From Methylocystis silviterrae (GTDB lineage Bacteria > Pseudomonadota > Alphaproteobacteria > Rhizobiales > Beijerinckiaceae), in NCBI RefSeq assembly GCF_013350005.1, contig NZ_JABVWW010000004.1:186001-250000 (forward strand): a stretch of 64,000 nt of DNA, written 5' to 3'. Of this stretch, positions 56,284-64,000 are shown piece after piece (within the stretch, counting starts at the first letter, position 1; each line of letters opens with the position of its first letter). Both the position numbers and the translations under genes were made by a program. The notes beneath the pieces are model-generated. The model ran no database searches. It saw nothing but the letters and a program-made list of their open reading frames with translations, and had not been told where the DNA came from.

Positions 56284-56802
56284 ATGCGTTGCGTCAAGCT
56301 TCTCTTCGTCGCGCCGCTCGTACTGCTCTCAGCCTGCAACGCCGGGCGCGGCCCGACCCCCGGCGTCGGCTTCGATCCGTCGCAGGCGAATTACATCAGG
56401 GCGCCCGGCAGGGGCGTCATTGCCGGACAGGCCTTTCTGCGCGACGCCTCGGGATCGAATGTGCGCTACGCCGCCGGCGAAACCGTGAGGCTGATACCGG
56501 CCACGACCTATGCGCAGACCCGCATCAAGAATTTTTACGGGTCGGTGAAATTCCTGCCGGCCGCGTCAATTCCAAAGGTCGAGCCGGACACGCAATACGC
56601 CTCTCTGACCCGCACGACGACGACGGAGTCGAACGGGCGATTCACCTTCGAGAATGTCGCTCCCGGACGCTATTATCTCACCACCCAGCTCATCTGGAAG
56701 CCAAAGGATGCGCCCACGCCTGAAGGCGGCGCGATGTATGAAGAAGTGACGCTCACCGGCAAGGAAAACGGCCCGGTGAAAGTCGTTCTCTCCGGCAATT
56801 GA
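56284..56802 (+). CDS. lipoprotein with carboxypeptidase-regulatory-like domain
   Basis: A 172-residue lipoprotein: signal peptide and lipobox LSAC (Cys18), then a single beta-sandwich resembling carboxypeptidase regulatory or transthyretin-like domains (GVIAGQAFLRDASGSNVRYA; ESNGRFTFENVAPGRYYLTT). The longer upstream frame would bury the signal peptide, so ATG 56284 is chosen. It overlaps or abuts mutT. Function unknown. Confidence 0.8.
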   Translation: MRCVKLLFVAPLVLLSACNAGRGPTPGVGFDPSQANYIRAPGRGVIAGQAFLRDASGSNVRYAAGETVRLIPATTYAQTRIKNFYGSVKFLPAASIPKVEPDTQYASLTRTTTTESNGRFTFENVAPGRYYLTTQLIWKPKDAPTPEGGAMYEEVTLTGKENGPVKVVLSGN

Positions 56803-56810
56803 GGGCGCCT

Positions 56811-57212
56811 GTGACTCTATTGCTCGTCGTGGCGGCGGCGCTCGTCGACGCCGACAATCGCGTGCTGATCGCGCAACGTCCCGAAGGCAAGCAGCTCGCC
56901 GGTCTGTGGGAGTTTCCAGGCGGCAAGCTACATCCCGGCGAGCGGCCGGAAGACGCTCTCGCGCGCGAACTCGAAGAGGAACTTGGCGTGCGGGTCTGCG
57001 CGCCCTGCCTCGCGCCGTTAACTTTCGCGAGCCATGCCTACGACGATTTCCATCTTCTGATGCCGCTTTACGTCTGCCGTAAGTGGGAGGGCTTTATTTC
57101 GCCGATGGAGGGACAGGCGGTGAAATGGGCGCGCGCCCGCGATCTGCGCAACTATCCGATGCCGCCCGCCGACGCGCCGCTGATCGGTCCGCTGATCGAT
57201 CTGCTGGGTTGA
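56811..57212 (+). CDS. mutT: 8-oxo-dGTP diphosphatase
   Basis: A 133-residue Nudix hydrolase that removes oxidised GTP from the pool. The Nudix box is complete: GGKLHPGERPEDALARELEE then ELGV. GLWEFPGGK precedes it, the MutT subtype pattern. GTG 56811 gives the family-typical N terminus (TLLLVVAAALVDADNRVL); an in-frame TTG four codons earlier overlaps the previous stop and is less likely. Confidence 0.92.
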   Translation: MTLLLVVAAALVDADNRVLIAQRPEGKQLAGLWEFPGGKLHPGERPEDALARELEEELGVRVCAPCLAPLTFASHAYDDFHLLMPLYVCRKWEGFISPMEGQAVKWARARDLRNYPMPPADAPLIGPLIDLLG

Positions 57213-57233
57213 GTGCGACAGGAACTTGAGCGA

Positions 57234-58367
57234 TCAGGCCTGATCGTCCCTGACGGTCGCGTAGCTCGCCGGAATCGACAGAGTCCAAATCAATCCGTCG
57301 GGCGGAAAGTTGAGCGTCGCCGTTCCATCGAGCGCCTGCGCGACAAGTCGCTTGATGACCTTATGGCCGAAGCCTTCGCGCGGCGGCATCGCCACCGCCG
57401 GGCCGCCGCTCTCGCGCCATTCGATATTGAGCCGACCGTCCTCGAAGCGCCATGTCAGCGAGACGGCGCCGTCCGGCCGTGACAGGCCGCCAAAGCTTAG
57501 CGCGTTCGTGGCGAGTTCATGCAAGGCGAGGCCGATGTTCTGCGCCGCCTCCGGCTTCAGCATGATTTTCGGGCCATCGATCGTCGCGCGCGACGACACG
57601 TCGCCCTGCGGCACGTCCATGCAATAGGCGAGCTGAGCGCGCACCAATTCGCGCATCGAGGCGCCGCGCCAATCCTGCGACACGAGCAGATCATGCGCCA
57701 TCGACAGCGCCTGCAGGCGAGCGCCGAATTTGCGCTGAAAATCTTCGACCGAGGGCGAACCGGCGGCCGTCTGCCGCGACATCGCCTGCACGACGGCGAG
57801 CAGGTTCTTCGAGCGATGCACGAGTTCGCGCAAGAGCACGCGCACATGCTGCTCGCGCTGTTTGCGCGGCGTGATGTCGCGCGCGGTGCCGAGAATGCGA
57901 ACCGCGCGGCCTTCGTCGAAAAAAGTGCGGCCGCGCACCGAGACCCAGCGCTCGATGCGGTCGGTCTGACCGATGACGCGATATTCGATCTCGTAATCGC
58001 CCTCGTGGGTGGGATCGAGCGCGACGCCGACTGCCTCTTTCGTACGCTTCTTGTCCTGCGGATGCAGCGCGCTGCGGAAGATTTCAAAGCTTGCCGGAAC
58101 GCCCTCGGGAAGGCCCCACAAGCGGCGTACGCGCTCGTCGATATGCACTTCGCCCGTCAGGAGGTTCCAATCCCAGATGCCGGTGCGCCCGGCGTCGAGC
58201 GCGAGCTGCATCCGCTCCAGGGCGAAGGCCTGCTCGTCGCAGACGGACCGCGGGGGGCGCGCATCCTCGGTCGTTGGGCGAATTTCCGTGTCGGTCACGC
58301 GGCGCCTATCGTCGTGGGAGGACGACACCATACTCCCGGACGCGTCCGGGCGCGAGGGGCTTGGCAA
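57234..58367 (-). CDS. PAS-domain HWE-type sensor histidine kinase
   Basis: A 377-residue soluble kinase: PAS domain (about residues 55-175, RTGIWDWNLLTGEVHIDERV and a PAC motif ending ARDITPRKQ), then an HWE-family kinase core with the phosphoacceptor His in LLRELVHRSKNLLAVVQAM and the N-box LALHELATNALSFGGLS and a G-box region GGPAVAMPP...GFGHKVI. It has no LOV cysteine, so it is probably not a blue-light sensor. No response regulator is adjacent. Confidence 0.9.
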   Translation of the reverse strand: MPSPSRPDASGSMVSSSHDDRRRVTDTEIRPTTEDARPPRSVCDEQAFALERMQLALDAGRTGIWDWNLLTGEVHIDERVRRLWGLPEGVPASFEIFRSALHPQDKKRTKEAVGVALDPTHEGDYEIEYRVIGQTDRIERWVSVRGRTFFDEGRAVRILGTARDITPRKQREQHVRVLLRELVHRSKNLLAVVQAMSRQTAAGSPSVEDFQRKFGARLQALSMAHDLLVSQDWRGASMRELVRAQLAYCMDVPQGDVSSRATIDGPKIMLKPEAAQNIGLALHELATNALSFGGLSRPDGAVSLTWRFEDGRLNIEWRESGGPAVAMPPREGFGHKVIKRLVAQALDGTATLNFPPDGLIWTLSIPASYATVRDDQA

Positions 58368-58368
58368 A

Positions 58369-58425
58369 GGGTTTCCTCATCCTGAGGAGGCCTCATAGAG
58401 GCCGTCTCGAAGGACGAGGAAACCC
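58369..58425. repeat. family-A palindromic repeat, copy 5
   Basis: Arms GGGTTTCCTC and GAGGAAACCC close a full core with an inner GGCCTCATAGAGGCC hairpin. It lies between the start of the kinase gene and the stop of parE. Confidence 0.88.
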
Positions 58426-58461
58426 GTTTTCGCGTATGTTTCCTCACCCGATCGCCCTGGG

Positions 58462-60477
58462 CTAGATATCCACGAGTTCCGTCGCGAACGCGGCCCGTTC
58501 CTGAATGAAGGCGAAGCGCGCTTCCGGCCTGTTGCCCATCAGCCTCTCGACGCAGTCCGCGGTCTCCTCGCGATCTTCCGGCTCCACGACGACTTTGAGC
58601 AGCGTGCGCTTGCTCGGGTCCATCGTCGTTTCCTTGAGCTGAGCCGCGCTCATCTCGCCAAGCCCCTTGAAGCGGCCAGTCTCGATTTTTCCCTTCCCGG
58701 TCAGTTCCTTGGCGATCAATTCCTCGCGATGTTCATTGTCGCGCGCATAGACGGTCTTCGCGCCTTGCGTCAGCTTATAGAGCGGCGGCTGCGCCAGATA
58801 GAGATGGCCGTTCTCGATGAGACGCGGCATCTGCCGATAGAAGAAGGTGATGAGCAGCGACGCGATATGCGCGCCGTCGACGTCGGCGTCGGTCATCACG
58901 ATCACCTTCTCGTAGCGCAGATCTTCGTCGCGGTAATGCGCGCCCAGTCCGCAGCCGAGCGCCTGCGCCAGATCGGCGAGCTGCTGATTGGCGAGGAGCT
59001 TGTCCTTCGTGGCCGAGGCGACGTTCAAAATCTTGCCACGCAGCGGCAAAATCGCTTGCGTCGTGCGGTTGCGCGCCTCCTTCGCCGAGCCGCCGGCGGA
59101 GTCGCCTTCGACGATGAACAGCTCCGAGCCCTGCGCCGAATTATTCGTGCAGTCGACGAGCTTGCCGGGCAGCCGCAGCTTGCGGGTCGCGGTCTTGCGG
59201 GCGATGTCCTTCTCGGCGCGCCGGCGCAGGCGCTCCTCGGCGCGCTCCACGGCGAAATCTAGGAGCTTATTGGCCTGCGAGGGGGCGCCGGCGAGCCAAT
59301 GGTCGAAGGCGTCCCGCACCGCGCTTTCGACGATGCGCGCCGCCTCGGCGCTCATCAGCCGGCTTTTGTTCTGGCCCTGAAACTCCGGCTCGCGCATGAA
59401 GACCGAGATCATCGCGGCCGACTGGCCCATGAGATCGTCGGCGGTAATGTCCTTGGCGCGCTTCGCCTGCCCGACCCGCTCGGCGTGATCCTTAAGCGCC
59501 TTTAGGAGCGCGGCGCGAAACCCTGCCTCATGCGTGCCGCCGTCGGGCGTCGGAATCGTGTTGCAATAGGAGTGGACGAAGCCGTCATCCTCGGCGAGCC
59601 AGGCGACCGCCCATTCGAGCGAACCATGGCCGCCTTCGCGCGTGATCTTGCCGACGAAGGGCTGATCGGCGACGAGTTCCTTCCCATGGATTTCGCGCGC
59701 CAGATAATCCTTCAAGCCGCCGGGAAAGCGCAGCACCGCCTCAGGCGGCGTGTCCGCGCCGGGGTCGATCAGCGAAGGATCGCAGCGCCAGCGGATTTCG
59801 ACGCCGCCGAAGAGATAGGCCTTGGAGCGCGACATGCGGAAGAGCCGCGCCGGCTTCCAATGCGCGCCGGCGCCGAAAATCTGCGCATCGGGCTTGAAGC
59901 GCACCTTGGTGCCGCGCCGGTTGTTGACGCGGCCAAGCGCCTTGAGCTTGCCGAGCGGCAGGCCACGCGAAAACTCCTGGCCGTAAAGCTGGCCGGCGAT
60001 CGCCACCTCGACTTCAAGCTTTTCGGACAGCGCATTGACGACGGAGACGCCGACGCCGTGCAGACCGCCCGAGGTCTGATAGGCGCCTGAATCGAACTTG
60101 CCGCCCGCGTGGAGCGTGGTCATCACAACTTCCAGCGCCGATTTCTTGGGAAATTTCGGATGGGACTCGACCGGAATGCCGCGGCCGTTGTCATTGACCG
60201 TGAGCCAGCCGTCAGTTTCCAGCGTCACTTCGATGAAGGTCGCATGGCCCGCCACAGCCTCGTCCATGGCGTTGTCCAGCACCTCGGCGAAGAGGTGATG
60301 CATCGCCGCCTCGTCGGTGCCGCCGATATACATGCCGGGGCGCCGGCGGACGGGCTCGAGCCCCTCCAGCACTTCGATCGAGGCGGCGGAATATTCCGCC
60401 GGCCCGCGCTTTGGGGCGGGTTTCGACGCGGGCGCCTTGCGCGGCGCGCCGCTGAAAAGATCGGGTTTTGATGCCAT
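58462..60477 (-). CDS. parE: DNA topoisomerase IV subunit B
   Basis: A 671-residue type II topoisomerase subunit that powers chromosome decatenation. GHKL ATPase blocks: EVLDNAMDEAVAG, NDNGRGIPVE, and the lid GLHGVGVSVVNALS; TOPRIM blocks: VEGDSAGGSAKEARNR and MTDADVDGAHI; C-terminal KGLGEMSAAQLKETTMDP. The Ala/Pro/Lys-rich N terminus and lack of a GyrB insertion favour ParE. parC is not in the window. Confidence 0.96.
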   Translation of the reverse strand: MASKPDLFSGAPRKAPASKPAPKRGPAEYSAASIEVLEGLEPVRRRPGMYIGGTDEAAMHHLFAEVLDNAMDEAVAGHATFIEVTLETDGWLTVNDNGRGIPVESHPKFPKKSALEVVMTTLHAGGKFDSGAYQTSGGLHGVGVSVVNALSEKLEVEVAIAGQLYGQEFSRGLPLGKLKALGRVNNRRGTKVRFKPDAQIFGAGAHWKPARLFRMSRSKAYLFGGVEIRWRCDPSLIDPGADTPPEAVLRFPGGLKDYLAREIHGKELVADQPFVGKITREGGHGSLEWAVAWLAEDDGFVHSYCNTIPTPDGGTHEAGFRAALLKALKDHAERVGQAKRAKDITADDLMGQSAAMISVFMREPEFQGQNKSRLMSAEAARIVESAVRDAFDHWLAGAPSQANKLLDFAVERAEERLRRRAEKDIARKTATRKLRLPGKLVDCTNNSAQGSELFIVEGDSAGGSAKEARNRTTQAILPLRGKILNVASATKDKLLANQQLADLAQALGCGLGAHYRDEDLRYEKVIVMTDADVDGAHIASLLITFFYRQMPRLIENGHLYLAQPPLYKLTQGAKTVYARDNEHREELIAKELTGKGKIETGRFKGLGEMSAAQLKETTMDPSKRTLLKVVVEPEDREETADCVERLMGNRPEARFAFIQERAAFATELVDI

Positions 60478-60670
60478 GGGCGATCTTAGCGCGATTCGCG
60501 ACAGGATGGGTCGGTTCGGCGCAAGCGTCCTCGCCTGGCCGACATAGGGAGTTCACAAAAAAGGCAGACAGCGCTTCGGCTTGTCGCACAGGCGACGCTG
60601 AGGCATGCTCGGACCCGGCTAAATACTCACCTTAGGTTTATCGCTCAATCAAAAATTTCGGAGCGGCCCC

Positions 60671-62221
60671 ATGGCGCACGACAAACAATTAGCGGTGTAC
60701 GAGGTCACCCCACCACCTGCCGCCAGGGCCTTCACACCCGCTTTCTTCGTCGAAAGCACGGCGCCCGATAATATCGACGACAAGGAATCCGTTCTGCCGG
60801 CTCCAGATAACTGCAAGGTTTCCGAATTAGAGAAGATCGTCGAGACACTGGCGAATCAGAAAAACCCTAAACTCCTGATTACCGTCCATGGCTTCAACAC
60901 GCCTCGAAAGAAAGTTCTCGAAACCTTCAAAGAGTCGTTCATCGCGTTGAACGACGACGACGCGCTCAAGAACCGCGGCCTCGTTTGCATCGGCTATCGT
61001 TGGCCCTCAGAAGCGATGGGAACCCCTTGGCGAAGCGGTTTGAACGCTGCGCCAGTATTCCTCCTCGGCATTCTCTTCGTCTCACTCGCCGCCGTATATC
61101 TCGTGAACTTCTCTTTCGAGATTTGCGACTGGTGGAAGCTCACGCGCGTCGTCGTAACGGCTGTGACTGCGGCGATGGCCGTCATTCCCCTCACCCTTTT
61201 TGGCTTGCGGCTCATCGTCTATTTTCGTGACGGCTTCCGAGCGACGAATTACGGCGTGCCCGACCTCGTCAATCTTATTCGCGAGATCGACGACAGGCTT
61301 CCCAAACGGCCGAGCGATGACCCCGACGATCTTATCGGAAGGGTCGACCTTTCCTTTATCGGCCACAGCATGGGCGGCTTCGTCGTGACCAACGCCGTGC
61401 GCATTCTCTCCGACGTGTTTTCCCCACTCGCGATCGCCGCCATGCGCCACGGCCCAGAGACGCTCGGAAGCGAAGAGGAGCGCGGGCGGCGGGAGCTCAG
61501 ATCGAAGATTGGAAAGAATTTTATATTGCGCCGCCTCGTGCTGGTCTCGCCCGACATTCCATCAGAGGTGCTGCTGTTGGGCCGAAGCAATGCGCTGCAT
61601 TCGTCATTGATCCGCTTTCAGGAGGCCCATCTTTTCTCCAACGAAGGCGACGAAGTCCTGCGCGACATTTCGACGACGGCGAATTTCTTTTCGCTGCCGA
61701 CGAAGAGCCGCAGGTTCGGCTATCGCCTCGGCAATGTCGGCGTGCTGACCGGCTGGGGCCTTTCCGAACAACTGACGCTCGGCAATCTGCGCGTCGGCGC
61801 GCGCACCCTTTACGAGCTTTACGCTGAACTCGACGCCGTGCAGTCGGAGGAGTCATTCGCTCAGCGGCTGACCTATTTCGACTGCACCGACAGCATCGAC
61901 GCCGAGGGACATGGGGTGGTGACGGACGCTGCGCCCGGCGTGTCGCCGAATCTATCCTGGCTTGGACATCTGCGCCTGCTTTGGGTCTATGTCAGAGGCG
62001 AGGTTGACGTCCACTCCGGCTATTTCCTGAAGCCCAGCCTGGTACGTCGGCTCATTTATCGATTCGCGTCCATCGGCTATGGCGATACTCAGGAGCTTTA
62101 CGGTGGCCTCGCAGCGTTGAGCGCGGAATGTGAAAAATATCAGATCAAGGCGCTGAAACCGGGCCAGCGCAGCGTCGCCGCCGCTGCGGCCGAAGACGCG
62201 AAAGCGGCCGTGTCGCCATGA
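60671..62221 (+). CDS. membrane-anchored alpha/beta hydrolase
   Basis: A 516-residue protein: an N-terminal strand region ending LLITVHGFNTPRKKVLE (oxyanion HGFN), two membrane helices (about 127-150 and 160-185), then the nucleophile elbow DLSFIGHSMGGFV near residue 231, and a long C-terminal hydrolase half. The two-helix hairpin inside the hydrolase fold is unusual and similar to DUF900-like proteins. A coupled small membrane protein gene follows (ATGA overlap), so they probably form a unit. Substrate unknown. Confidence 0.82.
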   Translation: MAHDKQLAVYEVTPPPAARAFTPAFFVESTAPDNIDDKESVLPAPDNCKVSELEKIVETLANQKNPKLLITVHGFNTPRKKVLETFKESFIALNDDDALKNRGLVCIGYRWPSEAMGTPWRSGLNAAPVFLLGILFVSLAAVYLVNFSFEICDWWKLTRVVVTAVTAAMAVIPLTLFGLRLIVYFRDGFRATNYGVPDLVNLIREIDDRLPKRPSDDPDDLIGRVDLSFIGHSMGGFVVTNAVRILSDVFSPLAIAAMRHGPETLGSEEERGRRELRSKIGKNFILRRLVLVSPDIPSEVLLLGRSNALHSSLIRFQEAHLFSNEGDEVLRDISTTANFFSLPTKSRRFGYRLGNVGVLTGWGLSEQLTLGNLRVGARTLYELYAELDAVQSEESFAQRLTYFDCTDSIDAEGHGVVTDAAPGVSPNLSWLGHLRLLWVYVRGEVDVHSGYFLKPSLVRRLIYRFASIGYGDTQELYGGLAALSAECEKYQIKALKPGQRSVAAAAAEDAKAAVSP

Positions 62222-62703
62222 TCGGCCTCATCGTCGCGCTCTTCAGCGTGCTGCTGCCGCTGGCGCATCTGGCGCTAAGCAAAGTCGCAAGGACTCGCGC
62301 GCGCGTCGTTCGCCTGCTTCTGCTGTACGCGCTGGTTCTCGACGTCGGAGTCATCGGCCTGCCGCTCGGCTTCGTCCCGCATGTGTTCTTCGCCGATGAG
62401 ACCGCGCGCAGCATCGGCTGGGCGCCGGGAAGCCCGTTCCAGTTCGAAGTCGGCGTTCACGACGGCGCCTGGGGCGTTCTCGGTTTTCTCTGCATTTGGA
62501 TCCGCGGCGCCTTCTGGCTCGCCACCGGGCTTGGATGGTCGTTGTTCATGCTCGGGGCGACCTACGGCCACATCGAGCAGACGCTTCGCGCAGGGGACTA
62601 TGCGCCCTACAACTTTTTGACGATTTTCTCCGACGGCTTTATCGCCGTTTGGCTGCTCCTGCTGCTTTACCTTCGCCATCGATGGGGCGCGGAGAAAGGC
62701 TAG
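62218..62703 (+). CDS. DUF6790-like membrane protein
   Basis: A 161-residue protein with four helices (about residues 3-20, 38-58, 82-110 and 138-155). The central block FADETARSIGWAPGSPFQFE and the GHIEQTLRAGDYAPYN block look like the DUF6790 family of small membrane proteins. It starts within the stop of the hydrolase gene (ATGA), so both are likely co-translated. No function is known. Confidence 0.7.
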   Translation: MIGLIVALFSVLLPLAHLALSKVARTRARVVRLLLLYALVLDVGVIGLPLGFVPHVFFADETARSIGWAPGSPFQFEVGVHDGAWGVLGFLCIWIRGAFWLATGLGWSLFMLGATYGHIEQTLRAGDYAPYNFLTIFSDGFIAVWLLLLLYLRHRWGAEKG

Positions 62704-62764
62704 GCGCAGATGAAGGGCCGCGCGGAGTCACGCATGCGGCGACCGAATGCCGTCAGAGGGTGAG

Positions 62765-63508
62765 ATGGAAACGAAGGTCGATGAAATCGCCGAGCGCATC
62801 TATCGCCTGTCGACATATGTGCCGGAGATCGCCGCGCCGGCCGGATTCACCTTCAACCAGTTCCTCGTCGACGCCGACGAGCCGCTGCTGTTTCACTGCG
62901 GGCCGCGTTCGCTGTTTCCATGCGTATCGAAAGCCTTGGCCGCGATCATGCCGATCGAACGGCTGCGCTGGATTTCCTTCGGCCATGTTGAAGCCGATGA
63001 ATGCGGCGCGATGAATCTCTGGCTCGCCGCCGCGCCGCGGGCGCAGGTGGTTCATGGCCAGACCGCCTGCATGGTGTCGCTCAACGATCTCGCCGACCGA
63101 CCGCCGCGCGCCCTTGCGAATGGCGAAATCATGGACATCGGCGGAAGGCGCGTGCGCTACATCGATACGCCGCATGTGCCGCATGCGTGGGAATCGGGGC
63201 TGATCTACGAGGAGACGACCCGCACGCTGTTCTGCGGCGATCTCCTCACGCAGATCGGTCAAGGACCGGCCGTCACGACGGAGAGCGTGCTTGAAGCCGC
63301 AATCGCGGCGGAGAACGCCTTCCAGGCCACCTCGCTGACGCCGATGACCGGCCCGACGATCCGCATGCTCGCGGCGCTCGAGCCCCGCCGCCTCGCCATA
63401 ATGCACGGCTCGAGTTTCGAAGGCGACTGCGCCGCCCTGCTCTCGCAGCTCGCCGATTTTTATGACGCGGCGCTTGCAGCGAAAAGTTCGCGCTCACCCT
63501 CCCCTTGA
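62765..63508 (+). CDS. MBL-fold (flavodiiron-like) metallohydrolase domain protein
   Basis: A 247-residue metallo-beta-lactamase-fold protein. ATG 62765 has AGAGGGTGAG directly upstream. The metal-site blocks are FGHVEADECGAMNLW (H-x-E-x-D order of flavodiiron proteins), HVPHAWESG, LFCGDLLTQIG and IMHGSSF. This resembles the diiron oxygen-reducing module without a flavodoxin domain. Its stop codon (63506-63508) lies inside the family-B composite repeat, which encodes the last few residues (SPSP). Confidence 0.85.
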   Translation: METKVDEIAERIYRLSTYVPEIAAPAGFTFNQFLVDADEPLLFHCGPRSLFPCVSKALAAIMPIERLRWISFGHVEADECGAMNLWLAAAPRAQVVHGQTACMVSLNDLADRPPRALANGEIMDIGGRRVRYIDTPHVPHAWESGLIYEETTRTLFCGDLLTQIGQGPAVTTESVLEAAIAAENAFQATSLTPMTGPTIRMLAALEPRRLAIMHGSSFEGDCAALLSQLADFYDAALAAKSSRSPSP

Positions 63509-63669
63509 GGGGGAGGGTCGCATTGCGCAGCAATGCGGGGTGGGGTGATCGCCGGGAGAAATTCGTCAGAAAAGGTGCAGCGGACCGCGCGGCTTACGAC
63601 ATCGAGTTGAGTTGTCGCTCCACCCCACCCCGGCGCTTCGCGCCGACCCTCCCCCTCAAGGGGAGGGTG
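63496..63669. repeat. composite family-B element, copy 2 (inverted relative to copy 1)
   Basis: Left half CACCCTCCCCTTGAGGGGG then GCATTGCGCAGCAATGC and GGGTGGGGTG; right half CACCCCACCCCGGCGCTTCG, then CCTCCCCCTCAAGGGGAGG. As a whole it is the reverse complement of copy 1 at 25619-25790, with similar spacer and swapped hairpin types. It carries the stop codons of both convergent flanking genes. Confidence 0.9.
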
Positions 63670-64000
63670 GGTAAAGCGCCGCATGGATCGTATCCAGCAC
63701 GCCATCAATATTGTCGAAGACGTCTACATTCCAAAAGCGCAGAACACGGTAGCCTTCACTTTCAAGCCATGCCGTGCGGCGCGCATCTTTCTCCTCCGCG
63801 CCTGGTTCCGTATGCGACGGTCCGTCGAGTTCGATCACAAGCCGCGCGCGCAGCGAGACGAAATCGACGACATAAGGGCCGATCGGCGCCTGACGCCGAA
63901 AATGCGTCTTGACGAGCGGCACGCGTTCGAGCGCGCGCCACAGGCGATCTTCGGCGCTCGTCGTATTGGCGCGAAGCCGCTTCGCATTGGCTCGACGAAA
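63656..64000 (-). CDS. DUF559 (Vsr-like) endonuclease-domain protein, 5' end beyond window
   Basis: At least 114 residues; the frame continues off the right edge. RANAKRLRANTTSAEDRLW, then FRRQAPIGPYVVDFVSLRAR, VIELDGPSHTE with the PD-(D/E)xK-type acidic residues, and GYRVLRFWNVDVFDN are the DUF559 family pattern, related to very-short-patch repair nucleases. A start is not visible. The end of the gene (YPPSP and stop) lies within the family-B repeat. Confidence 0.9.
   Translation of the reverse strand, partial: FRRANAKRLRANTTSAEDRLWRALERVPLVKTHFRRQAPIGPYVVDFVSLRARLVIELDGPSHTEPGAEEKDARRTAWLESEGYRVLRFWNVDVFDNIDGVLDTIHAALYPPSP

Overview
The window is a gene-dense, high-GC stretch of an alphaproteobacterial chromosome. 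The gene content fits the Hyphomicrobiales: a leuS-lptE-holA run, the F1-ATPase zeta-type protein (DUF1476), purC apart from purS-purQ, a RibBX-type DHBP synthase and a 41-residue cysteine-free L36. The style of genes and intergenic repeats recalls methanotrophs of the Methylocystaceae/Beijerinckiaceae, but no marker gene (pmoA, mmoX, mxaF) lies in the window, so genus is inference. I saw no rRNA, tRNA, CRISPR array, prophage or intact insertion sequence.

Layout. 0-7 kb: a WcbI-like gene cut by the left edge, divergent from a GSCFA protein gene; a DUF1772 membrane protein, lpdA, a membrane protein, two tiny secreted-peptide genes with the same C-terminal motif, an L,D-transpeptidase and a deacetylase-family enzyme. 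7-15 kb: rpmJ, a ZnuD-like TonB receptor behind a Zur-like palindrome, queC, a GST, a UDG-family protein, kdsA, a Crp/Fnr regulator, and a Phd/VapC toxin-antitoxin pair with a visible operator. 15-24 kb: NicO metal transporter, class III cyclase, queF, a secreted protein, eno, valS and a phosphodiester glycosidase. 24-33 kb: ribBX, xerC, the zeta-type protein, purC, perM with a coupled mini-ORF, purS, purQ, DUF1428. 31-45 kb: holA, lptE, leuS, HdeD, PLPBP, a second L,D-transpeptidase, a degenerate response regulator, a cyclic-nucleotide-binding protein, a Gly/Trp-rich secreted protein, pgm, DUF3422, xseB, an unusual CDF transporter with three C-terminal domains, and gloA. 45-64 kb: DedA, DUF2244, nth, small secreted proteins, an AAA+ ATPase, glnE, a parvulin, argJ, a HAD hydrolase, mutT, an HWE kinase, parE, a membrane alpha/beta hydrolase, an MBL-fold protein and a DUF559 gene cut by the right edge.

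Most genes are housekeeping (nucleotide, cofactor, cell-envelope and tRNA-charging functions) in short operons. Two themes link separate loci. The first is metal handling: the Zur-like box with the ZnuD receptor, cysteine-free L36, an HD-HD CDF exporter and NicO. The second is queuosine synthesis, with queC and queF about 7 kb apart.

The most unusual material is non-coding or very small: at least five families of intergenic palindromic repeats (one with compensating outer arms, one a ~170-bp composite found twice in opposite orientation, once carrying the stop codons of both flanking genes), the twin peptides at 4.4-4.8 kb, and a 44-codon ORF overlapping the perM start. No obvious new defence or biosynthetic gene cluster is present.
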